Below are positions 6,432 through 12,846 of a DNA stretch of 14,900 nucleotides, in pieces. Each line of letters starts with the position of its first letter. The first letter of the stretch is position 1. Source of the stretch: an uncultured Lachnospiraceae bacterium (GTDB lineage Bacteria; Bacillota; Clostridia; Lachnospirales; Lachnospiraceae); assembly GCA_910580195.1 (NCBI GenBank), contig CAJTWA010000070.1, forward strand, positions 1 through 14,900. The letters are read 5' to 3'. The notes below the pieces were generated by a model that was given only the letters and a program-made list of their open reading frames with translations, did not search any database and had not been told where the DNA came from. Position numbers and translations under genes: made by a program.

Positions 6432-7460
6432 ATGGCAGTAACAATCAGGGAGGTTGCCGCATTGGCAGGGGTATCCCCATCTACAGTATCCAGGACCTGC
6501 AAAAACCATCCCTCCATCAGCAGGGAAACGAAGGAAAAAGTCCGTCAGGCAATGGCACAGCTTGGGTATGAGCCGAATGTCCAGCCTGCTGCGCAGCCCG
6601 GGGCGGCGTCCCAGATTATTGGGATTATCCTTCCCCCCTCCTCAAAAAGTGTATATGAAAATGCATTTTACCTTGAAGCAATCCGGGGAATCAGCCAGTT
6701 CTGCAATGAGCATCAATACATCAGCACAATTGTTACAGGGCAGGATGAAGAAGAAATTTTGCAGGCCATCCAGATTTTAATGAAACATGAGCAAATGGGA
6801 GGGTTTATCGTCCTGTATTCCAAGCAGGATGATGTGATTATTGATTATCTGTATGGGGAAGGGATTTTGTATGTCTTGATTGGCAAGGCAAAGCAGTTTG
6901 TAAACCAGACGATTTACATAGACAATGACAACCTGCTGGCAGGGAAGGAGGCCACGGAATACCTCTACCGCCTTGGCCACCGGCAGATTGCCTATGTGGG
7001 CAGCGAATATATCATGTTTTTTTCTGCAGAGCGCAAAGCTGGCTACCAAGCGGCCCTTTTGGAGCACGGGCTGCCCTTAAAGCCAGAGTACTGTATTGAA
7101 ATCAGCCAGTTTTCATTGGATGGGAATGAGGCTTTAAATGAGCTTTTGGAAGGGGAGGGACGCCCCACAGCCGTAGTTACCAGCGATGATATCATAGCAA
7201 TTTCCCTGAAACGGCTCTGTGCCCAGCGCGGCCTTTCGGTGCCGGAGGATTTGTCCATTGTGTCATTCAATAACTCTTTGTTTGCACGTATTTCCTCCCC
7301 GCAGCTAACTTCCGTAGACATTAATTCCCTGCAGTTGGGCATAGAGGCTGCCTCCCAGCTCATAAACCATATTGAAAACCCCAATTTGCTGGCGACGAAA
7401 ATCATTGTCCCACATTCTCTGGTTGAACGGGATAGCTGCCGGAGGATAGGGGAGGATTAA
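6432..7460 (+). CDS. malR: LacI-family transcriptional regulator, MalR-like
   Basis: The 342-residue product has the classic LacI-family layout. An N-terminal helix-turn-helix (TIREVAALAGVSPSTVSR, residues 4-21) and hinge region (to about 60) are followed by a periplasmic-binding-protein-like effector domain (about 60-335). The start of the effector domain (IIGIILPPSSKSVYENAFYLEAIRG) and the YIDNDN segment resemble MalR maltose repressors of streptococci and lactobacilli (recalled pattern, not searched). It is divergent from the PTS gene and probably binds the TTGCAT/ATGCAA palindromes between them. ATG 6432 is chosen because the family N-terminus is MAVTIREVA; an in-frame ATG at 6420 overlaps the ribosome site AAAGGAATGGTGA. 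It ends facing the convergent gene at 7594, with a repeat pair between. Confidence 0.92.
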   Translation: MAVTIREVAALAGVSPSTVSRTCKNHPSISRETKEKVRQAMAQLGYEPNVQPAAQPGAASQIIGIILPPSSKSVYENAFYLEAIRGISQFCNEHQYISTIVTGQDEEEILQAIQILMKHEQMGGFIVLYSKQDDVIIDYLYGEGILYVLIGKAKQFVNQTIYIDNDNLLAGKEATEYLYRLGHRQIAYVGSEYIMFFSAERKAGYQAALLEHGLPLKPEYCIEISQFSLDGNEALNELLEGEGRPTAVVTSDDIIAISLKRLCAQRGLSVPEDLSIVSFNNSLFARISSPQLTSVDINSLQLGIEAASQLINHIENPNLLATKIIVPHSLVERDSCRRIGED

Positions 7461-7496
7461 TGTTCCATGGTGCCAGGGCCTGTTGGAACAATATTT

Positions 7497-7598
7497 CCCG
7501 CTGGCGGGAATGTTTTATCAGGCATGGTTTAGGCAGTGTACGGCATGATACTGTTGGCAAACCCGTTGGCGGGAATGTTTTATCAGGCATGGTTTAGG
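7497..7598. repeat. Pair of 37-bp direct repeats, 65 bp apart
   Basis: Positions 7497-7533 and 7562-7598 are identical at 36 of 37 positions. Each begins with CCCGCTGGCGGG or CCCGTTGGCGGG, a small GC palindrome (CCCGC/GCGGG in the first copy). A shared TGTTGG precedes both at a variable distance. The pair fills the gap between two convergent genes. The second copy contains the stop codon (7594-7596) of the minus-strand gene, so that gene's last codons lie in repeat sequence. Confidence 0.85.
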
Positions 7599-8286
7599 AG
7601 GGCAGCCCTAAGGCTGCGGCAATGAGCCGCAGCTGCGGGGCGAATAAGCCGATAAGGGGCCAGAGGATCCCTACGCCGCACAGGAGGCTGGACCACCGCC
7701 TGTCGTGCTTCTGCATCAGCGGTACATAAAAGAGTTCCGGGTTTTCCGGGGCATAATATAAATCCACGTTCCTTCCCTGTGACACCGCACAGTAGCTGTA
7801 TCCGCTTTTGGATTTCACATGGTAAGTTTTTTCCCCCACTTGGAACTCGAACTCAGGGAAGTAGACCATTCTATGCCCGTCCCCAGCCGCCATATGCCTC
7901 TCTATGGTAACTACAACAGCAGTTGCAAAGGCAGTTGCATACCTGCGTTCTTTTAGCAGACGCCGGCGCATAGCCATCCCAATGCCAAAAAACACAAGGG
8001 GGATTAACGTAAAAAATGCATCAAAAATGCGTTCTTCCATGCCCGGGACAGATTGGTATATAACGCTTTGGTATATAATAATCCCTGCAAACCCGATGCA
8101 CAGCAGGGGCCAGGAAACTGCAAGAACCTTCCATCTCCTCAGTACATTCCCAGGGTCTTTGGTTTTCGCAGCATCTGCTGTATGTTCCTTTTTCTTCTTT
8201 TTTTTCAAAAACCATACCAAGAATAATGCAGCCCCGGCAAATGAGGCTGCCAAGATTAGTCCAATGTCCCGCAATGATATTTTCAT
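7594..8286 (-). CDS. DUF3592-type membrane protein
   Basis: The 230-residue product starts at ATG 8286, with AAGGA 8 bases upstream; an earlier ATG at 8307 has no ribosome site. An N-terminal helix (about residues 6-26) is followed by a run of six lysines, then two more helices (about 53-70 and 85-102), a domain of about 90 residues and a C-terminal hydrophobic stretch (about 200-226). The domain reads TAVVVTIERH, then YFPEFEFQVGEKTYHVKS, then GRNVDLYYAPENPELFYVP. This is the pattern of DUF3592, a small beta domain found between membrane helices, whose function is unknown. The gene is monocistronic and convergent with the malR-like gene. The AAG/AAA run coding for the lysines is a possible slippage tract. 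Confidence 0.85.
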   Translation of the reverse strand: MKISLRDIGLILAASFAGAALFLVWFLKKKKKKEHTADAAKTKDPGNVLRRWKVLAVSWPLLCIGFAGIIIYQSVIYQSVPGMEERIFDAFFTLIPLVFFGIGMAMRRRLLKERRYATAFATAVVVTIERHMAAGDGHRMVYFPEFEFQVGEKTYHVKSKSGYSYCAVSQGRNVDLYYAPENPELFYVPLMQKHDRRWSSLLCGVGILWPLIGLFAPQLRLIAAALGLPS

Positions 8287-8469
8287 GCCCTGTTTCCTTC
8301 TTTCCATTCTGAAATAACTTAAAACCGTCCAACATTGTTATCTTACCACAATTCTTTCTATATTTCTAATAAAAAACTGCATCCTTAAATCCCCTAAGCA
8401 CGTTTCCCAGTAAAAAATCCGCAACCTTAATTTCTCAAATTATTCATCCCGAAAAAATACCTATCCTCA

Positions 8470-8511
8470 TAATTCGATAGATATTTATTGTAATTCGATA
8501 AAAATATATTG
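8470..8511 (+). promoter_or_regulatory. Tandem 21-bp boxes abutting the DUF2975 operon promoter
   Basis: Two head-to-tail 21-bp units, 8470-8490 and 8491-8511, agree at 18 of 21 positions and each begin TAATTCGATA. The second ends in the TTG of the -35 hexamer. Two identical boxes spaced by two helical turns on one DNA face are a typical operator arrangement. The Cro/C1-type regulator encoded in the operon is the obvious candidate ligand (inference). Confidence 0.6.
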
Positions 8512-8537
8512 ACAGATATCTGGAATTGAGGTACCAT
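8509..8537 (+). promoter_or_regulatory. Promoter of the DUF2975-HTH-DUF4153 operon
   Basis: A consensus TTGACA (8509-8514) and TACCAT (8532-8537) are separated by 17 bp. The -10 lies in GAGGTACCATAA (8528-8539), which is repeated exactly at 8560-8571, where it forms the ribosome site of the first gene. The start would be near 8544, giving a leader of about 30 nt. Confidence 0.7.
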
Positions 8538-8573
8538 AAAAGAAATAAAGAAATTCACGGAGGTACCATAACA

Positions 8574-9053
8574 ATGACCCAAAAAAGTTTAAGCAATTGG
8601 CTCAAGGCCGTTTTAGCCGGAATAGCAGCCTGTGGGGCAATCCTTTATGCCTGCCTAATTCCCATGTTCGGAAAAGACCTTGTGCATGCAAACCCAGAAT
8701 TATCCTATTATTATGCCCCATGGCTTGCCGTTATCTGGATTTCTGCCATCCCTTGTTATCTGGCACTCTATTTTGGGTGGAAGATCACGGTGGAAATCGG
8801 CAGGGATAATTCTTTTTCCATGGACAACTCCAGATATTTAAAGTATATTGCCGTCTTAGCCTTGGCAGACAGCGGATATTTCTTTCTGGCAAATTTAGCC
8901 CTGCTCATCCTGAACATGAACCATCCCAGCGTGCTGCTAGGATCCTTGTTCTTGGAATTTGCCGGAGTGGCAGTAGCGGTGGCTGCAGCCGTCCTTTCCC
9001 ATTTAGTGCAGAAAGCAGCTAAGATACAGGAAGAGAACGAATTTACCATATAA
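8574..9053 (+). CDS. DUF2975 family membrane protein
   Basis: The product is 159 residues with four predicted membrane helices: about 11-31 (AVLAGIAACGAILYACLIP), 43-66, 87-110 and 118-142. This is the architecture of DUF2975 proteins, which are regularly encoded beside a small YozG-like Cro/C1 regulator, as here. The biochemical role is unknown. ATG 8574 follows CGGAGGT with good spacing; an upstream ATG in frame at 8526 would overlap the promoter -10 and is rejected. The next gene begins 21 bases after its stop. Confidence 0.88.
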   Translation: MTQKSLSNWLKAVLAGIAACGAILYACLIPMFGKDLVHANPELSYYYAPWLAVIWISAIPCYLALYFGWKITVEIGRDNSFSMDNSRYLKYIAVLALADSGYFFLANLALLILNMNHPSVLLGSLFLEFAGVAVAVAAAVLSHLVQKAAKIQEENEFTI

Positions 9054-9074
9054 CAGGAAAATGGAGGAAGAACG

Positions 9075-9293
9075 GTGATTATTATCAATATTGATGTAAT
9101 GCTTGCCAAGCGCAAAATGAGCGTGACGGAGCTTTCCGGGCGGGTAGGGATTACAATGGCGAATATTTCTATCTTAAAAAATGGTAAAGCCAAGGCCATT
9201 AAAGTTGACACGTTAGATAAGGTGTGCAGGGCATTGGATTGCCAGCCGGGTGATATTTTAGAATGGAGGGATGAAGATGGAGAGCAGCAATGA
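9075..9293 (+). CDS. Small Cro/C1-type regulator, YozG-like
   Basis: The 72-residue protein is little more than one helix-turn-helix domain. The first helix (MLAKRKMSVTELSGRVG) is followed by the recognition segment ITMANISILKNGKAKAIK and the closing helix VDTLDKVCRALDCQPGDIL. This matches the HTH family typical of DUF2975 partners. The start is GTG 9075 with GGAGGA upstream. Its end overlaps the next gene by 17 bases, indicating translational coupling. It probably binds the tandem boxes at 8470-8511 and controls its own operon; this is inference. Confidence 0.9.
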   Translation: MIIINIDVMLAKRKMSVTELSGRVGITMANISILKNGKAKAIKVDTLDKVCRALDCQPGDILEWRDEDGEQQ

Positions 9294-10902
9294 AACAGCA
9301 ACGAAACCAGAATATTTTGGGCCAGGCCAGCCAGCGCCGCCAGAGCCTAACCCTGTGATAAAAGATAACGCACCATTTTTTCTGGGGCTTTCACTGGCTT
9401 ATGGCGTCTGTTTTGCCATTGCATTTTTCAAAAATTTCATTGGGATTGCCTACCCTGCCATTACGGCAGTGACGTTTTGGGCCTGCATCGTTTTTTTAAA
9501 GAAATATGGGATTCCTTGGCGCAGGCCTAATTGGTGGTATATTGCCAGCGCCCTGCTGTTGGGGATTAGCACGGCCCTAACGGCCAATGGGTTTGTAGTA
9601 TTTTTCAATACGGTTGGGATCCTCCTCCTGCTGTCTGTTTTCATGGTACGGCAGGTCTACAACGACAGGGGATGGAACTTGGGCCAGTACATCTGCAACC
9701 TGATGTTCCTGTACCTGTGCATGGTGCCGGAGGTGGCAAGCCCTTTCATCCATCTGGCAGGGTACCTGAAAAAGCATAGGAAAACGGAACAGAAAAATAA
9801 AAATGCAAAATATATCCTGATAGGCATTTTCATTGGTTTGCCGATGCTGTTTGCAGTGGTATGGCTTTTGAGCAGCGCAGACCAAATTTTTTCAAAGCTG
9901 GTAGGGAGCATTTTCTGGAACCTATGGAGCCAAGTGATTTTCTCCCCAAATATATTTTTAGCGTTTTTCTTGGTTGTGCTGGGGTTTTTTGGGATTTATT
10001 GCTTCCTTTCTGCGCTGACGCTGAATAATATGCCGGAATGGAAACAGGGAAAACAGAAGAAAAACCCGCTCACAGCCATTACGTTCCTCTCTATGGTAAC
10101 GGCAGTGTATGTAATTTTCTGTACCATCCAGCTGGTGTTCCTGTTTACCGGCGGGAAATTACTGCCTAAGGAATATACGTATGCGGAATATGCCCGCCAA
10201 GGGTTTTTCCAGCTGCTGTTTGTCTGCCTGTTTAACTTTGCCCTTGTCATGCTGTGCCTTACCGTGTTCCAGCAGAATAAGCTGCTGAAAACCCTTTTGC
10301 TGGTATTTTCCGGGTGTACTTATATCATGATAGCTTCCAGCACATTCCGGATGGCGCTGTATATTGAAGCGTACCATTTGAGCTTCCTTAGGGTGCTTGT
10401 GCTTTGGTTTTTAGCTATGCTGGCAGTTTTGCTGGCAGGGGTAATCGTAAACATTGTAAAAGGGGAATTTGGCCTGTTCCGCTACTGCATGGCAGTTGCC
10501 ACTGTTTTTTATCTAGTATTTTCTTTTGGGCGGCCAGATGCCTTGGTTGCCTCTTATAATTTGGCCCATCAGGGGGACGGCATCAGTTATTGGGATATCG
10601 CGTATCTGGCAAACCTGTCCATGGATGCAGCCCCAGCATTAAGCAAATGCAGGTTTGGGCACAGCCATTCCGGGGAGGCTAAGGATTATTATAAAAGCCA
10701 AGGATATGTGGAAGATGCGTCCGGGGATTTTTATAACAGCGGGGGTGTGCGCCTTTATGTGGAAGGATGCAAAAGGTGCAGGCTGGACCGCAGGTTCCAA
10801 GAAATTCTGGATGAAACAGGAAATATGGACCTTAGGACTTTCCATGTTTCAAAATATAGGGCAAGGGCAGCGGCAGAAAATTATTTCGAAGGGCAGGAGT
10901 AA
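9277..10902 (+). CDS. DUF4153/DUF4173-type polytopic membrane protein
   Basis: The 541-residue protein has about eleven or twelve hydrophobic segments between residues 28 and 415, then a hydrophilic C-terminal domain of about 125 residues containing AYLANLSMDAAPAL. The DUF4153/DUF4173 families have this layout and their function is not known. The C-terminal domain also has several cysteines, including CKRCR. ATG 9277 is chosen because GGAGGG ends 6 bases before it; an ATG at 9271 abuts the same site. The 17-base overlap with the regulator gene, and the DUF2975 gene upstream, indicate one membrane-protein operon, perhaps a sensing or envelope-stress unit. No terminator is obvious before the next promoter. 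Confidence 0.85.
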   Translation: MESSNETATKPEYFGPGQPAPPEPNPVIKDNAPFFLGLSLAYGVCFAIAFFKNFIGIAYPAITAVTFWACIVFLKKYGIPWRRPNWWYIASALLLGISTALTANGFVVFFNTVGILLLLSVFMVRQVYNDRGWNLGQYICNLMFLYLCMVPEVASPFIHLAGYLKKHRKTEQKNKNAKYILIGIFIGLPMLFAVVWLLSSADQIFSKLVGSIFWNLWSQVIFSPNIFLAFFLVVLGFFGIYCFLSALTLNNMPEWKQGKQKKNPLTAITFLSMVTAVYVIFCTIQLVFLFTGGKLLPKEYTYAEYARQGFFQLLFVCLFNFALVMLCLTVFQQNKLLKTLLLVFSGCTYIMIASSTFRMALYIEAYHLSFLRVLVLWFLAMLAVLLAGVIVNIVKGEFGLFRYCMAVATVFYLVFSFGRPDALVASYNLAHQGDGISYWDIAYLANLSMDAAPALSKCRFGHSHSGEAKDYYKSQGYVEDASGDFYNSGGVRLYVEGCKRCRLDRRFQEILDETGNMDLRTFHVSKYRARAAAENYFEGQE

Positions 10903-10931
10903 TCCGGAAGAGGGATTTGCGCAGAAAATGA

Positions 10932-10960
10932 TTTACAGATAAATGGATTTCTATTATGAT
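10932..10960 (+). promoter_or_regulatory. Promoter of the fumarase operon
   Basis: TTTACA (10932-10937) and TATGAT (10955-10960) are separated by 17 bp, 30 bp after the previous gene. The start would be near 10967, giving a leader of about 64 nt that is largely a duplicated sequence. Confidence 0.6.
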
Positions 10961-10963
10961 AGA

Positions 10964-11016
10964 AAGAAAACATATTTGCAGAATCAGCCAAAATAGAAGA
11001 AAACATGCTTGCAGAA
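10964..11016 (+). repeat. Duplicated 20-mer (33-bp spacing) in the fumarase leader
   Basis: Positions 10964-10983 and 10997-11016 agree at 18 of 20 bases (AAGAAAACAT, then TTGCAGAA), 33 bp apart. They lie between the promoter and the ribosome site AAAAGGAGG (11015-11023). No stem is apparent. Confidence 0.65.
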
Positions 11017-11030
11017 AAGGAGGAACATAC

Positions 11031-11876
11031 ATGGTCCGCAGGATCCCAACAGAGGAAATTACCAAAAACATCAAGGAAATGTGCATAGAAGCGAACCATT
11101 GCCTGTCTAGTGACATGGAAGGGGCGTTTCGGGAGGCAGAGGCCAAGGAGCAGTCCCCTTTAGGCAGGAAGATCTTATGCCAGCTTCAGGAAAATTTGCA
11201 GGTTGCCAGGGAAGAGATGATCCCAATTTGCCAAGATACCGGGATGGCAGTGGTTTTTGCAGAGATTGGGCAGGAAGTCCATTTTGAAGGAGGGCTTTTG
11301 GAAGACGCCATCCATGAGGGGGTGCGCCAAGGGTATGCAGAAGGGTACCTAAGGAAATCCGTGGTAGGCGACCCAATCCTTAGGGAAAATACCAAGGACA
11401 ATACCCCGGCAGTCATCCATTATGAACTGGCAGCAGGGGATAAAGTAAAGCTTACGCTGGCCCCAAAGGGCTTTGGGAGCGAGAACATGAGCCGTATCTT
11501 TATGTTAAAGCCTGCCGATGGGATCGAAGGGGTGAAAGACGCTATCTTGGCTGCGGTAAAGGACGCCGGCCCCAATGCCTGCCCGCCGATGGTGGTTGGA
11601 GTCGGAATTGGCGGAACCTTTGAAAAATGTGCCCTCCTTGCAAAAAAAGCGTTGGCAAGGCCAATAAACGAAGGCTCCCCAATCCCCTATGTCAGGGAAC
11701 TGGAACAGGAAATGCTGGAAAAAATCAACCGTCTGGGAATCGGGCCTGGGGGCTTGGGAGGTACCGCCACAGCATTTGGCGTCAACATCAATACCTATCC
11801 TACCCATATCGCAGGCCTTCCCGTTGCAGTCAATATCTGCTGCCATGTGAACCGCCATGTGGTACGGGAAATCTAA
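11031..11876 (+). CDS. fumA: Fe-S fumarate hydratase (or tartrate dehydratase), alpha subunit
   Basis: This is the N-terminal-type subunit of a two-subunit class I hydro-lyase, which interconverts fumarate and malate (or dehydrates tartrate) with an oxygen-sensitive [4Fe-4S] cluster in the cytoplasm. The 281 residues are normal for a separate alpha subunit. The three expected cluster-cysteine regions are present: Cys67 in PICQDTG, Cys184 in NACPPMVVGVGIGGTFE and Cys270/271 in VNICCHVNRH. The segment GIGPGGLGGTATAFGVNI is also characteristic. ATG 11031 has AAAAGGAGG 7 bases upstream; an in-frame start at 10956 would sit on the promoter. The beta subunit gene begins 32 bases after the stop. Fumarate is the default assignment because no tartrate-specific neighbour is present, but sequence alone does not decide the substrate. 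Confidence 0.92.
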   Translation: MVRRIPTEEITKNIKEMCIEANHCLSSDMEGAFREAEAKEQSPLGRKILCQLQENLQVAREEMIPICQDTGMAVVFAEIGQEVHFEGGLLEDAIHEGVRQGYAEGYLRKSVVGDPILRENTKDNTPAVIHYELAAGDKVKLTLAPKGFGSENMSRIFMLKPADGIEGVKDAILAAVKDAGPNACPPMVVGVGIGGTFEKCALLAKKALARPINEGSPIPYVRELEQEMLEKINRLGIGPGGLGGTATAFGVNINTYPTHIAGLPVAVNICCHVNRHVVREI

Positions 11877-11908
11877 GTCAGCCGAAAGCGAAAGGAATGG
11901 ATAGAATT

Positions 11909-12490
11909 ATGGATAAATACATTACAACGCCCATAACCGCAGAAGTGGCAGAAGGGCTCCATGCAGGGGATTACGTATATCTTTCAGGCACTGTCTATGT
12001 GGCGAGGGATGCAGCCCATAAACGGATGGCAGAAGCATTGGACCTGGCGGAGGCAGAGTCCGTGGAAACGCTTCGGGAAGCCCTCCCATTCCCCATAGAG
12101 GATGCAGTTATTTATTATATGGGCCCATCCCCTGCGCGGGAAGGCCGCCCCATCGGTTCTGCAGGCCCTACTACAGCAAGCCGTATGGACAAATATGCCC
12201 CCCGGCTGCTGGATTTAGGGCAGAAAGCGATGATAGGGAAAGGAAAACGGAGCCAAGCAGTCATTGACGCCATTGTCCGTAACCAAGCCGTGTATTTTGC
12301 CGCAGTGGGAGGGGCAGGCGCCCTTCTTTCAAAATGTATCCGGAAATCAGAGCTTGTCTGCTATGGGGATTTAGGTGCAGAAGCGATATTGAAGCTGGAA
12401 GTGGAGCAATTTCCTGTCATCGTGGTGGTTGACAGGGAGGGAAATAACCTATATGAAACAGCCATTCAGGAATATGCGCAAAGGGAATAA
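11909..12490 (+). CDS. fumB: Fe-S fumarate hydratase (or tartrate dehydratase), beta subunit
   Basis: This is the partner subunit of the hydro-lyase and supplies much of the substrate site. The 193-residue length is typical of separate beta subunits. The conserved segments YLSGTVYVARDAAHKR, YYMGPSPAREGRPIGSAGPTTASRMD and GKGKRSQAVIDAI are intact, as is AVGGAGALLSKCI. ATG 11909 is chosen on the family N-terminus (MDKYITTPI); an in-frame ATG at 11897 overlaps the AAAGGA ribosome site. It is translated from the same message as the alpha subunit. Downstream lies a tandem-repeat stretch without a classical terminator. Confidence 0.92.
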   Translation: MDKYITTPITAEVAEGLHAGDYVYLSGTVYVARDAAHKRMAEALDLAEAESVETLREALPFPIEDAVIYYMGPSPAREGRPIGSAGPTTASRMDKYAPRLLDLGQKAMIGKGKRSQAVIDAIVRNQAVYFAAVGGAGALLSKCIRKSELVCYGDLGAEAILKLEVEQFPVIVVVDREGNNLYETAIQEYAQRE

Positions 12491-12500
12491 GTATTTTTAT

Positions 12501-12636
12501 ATATGGAAGGAAAAGCAGGGCAACCCAGCCTATACCCCAAAGATGGAAAACCAGACAGCCTAGCCCAGCTATGCCCCTAAGATGGAAAGCCAAGCAGTCT
12601 GGTTCAGCCTATGCCCCAAGAAGAGCAATCCAGCCC
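12501..12636 (+). repeat. Degenerate 40-bp tandem repeat downstream of the fumarase operon
   Basis: CAGCCTATACCCC (12526), CAGCTATGCCCC (12566) and CAGCCTATGCCCC (12605) recur at 40- and 39-bp steps. The first two are each followed by AAGATGGAAARCCA, and a partial unit (ATATGGAAGG) precedes them. No frame gives a convincing protein. It is a noncoding minisatellite-like stretch in the 356-bp gap between gene ends 12490 and 12847. Confidence 0.7.
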
Positions 12637-12709
12637 GTTACCAGCTTGCCTAAGGCATTAGCTTAGCTTTTTCGTGGTTGGTTTTAATGCCATAAACTGG
12701 TGTTAAGGG
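12634..12709. other. Nested inverted repeats, possible structured RNA or transcript end
   Basis: ACCAG (12640-12644) pairs with CTGGT (12697-12701). Inside it GGCATTA (12654-12660) pairs with TAATGCC (12685-12691), leaving a T-rich loop of 24 nt. CCC (12634-12636) and GGG (12707-12709) could extend the base. No T-run follows on either strand, so a standard terminator is not supported. Confidence 0.35.
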
Positions 12710-12771
12710 TAAAGGTTTCATGTAGATAATAACTGTCCGCATCCCTGTGATTTAAAAATATATAGTTAAAC

Positions 12772-12800
12772 TTGACTAAGGCACAAAGATAAAGTAAGAT
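12772..12800 (+). promoter_or_regulatory. Promoter of the chemoreceptor gene
   Basis: TTGACT (12772-12777) and TAAGAT (12795-12800) are separated by 17 bp, about 40 nt before the ribosome site GAGGTGA (12836-12842). This is a sigma-A-type promoter; I see no sigma-28 (TAAA...GCCGATAA) motif here. Confidence 0.6.
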
Positions 12801-12846
12801 ATTATTAATCAGTTTAACGAAATACAGCAAATGCAGAGGTGAAGTT

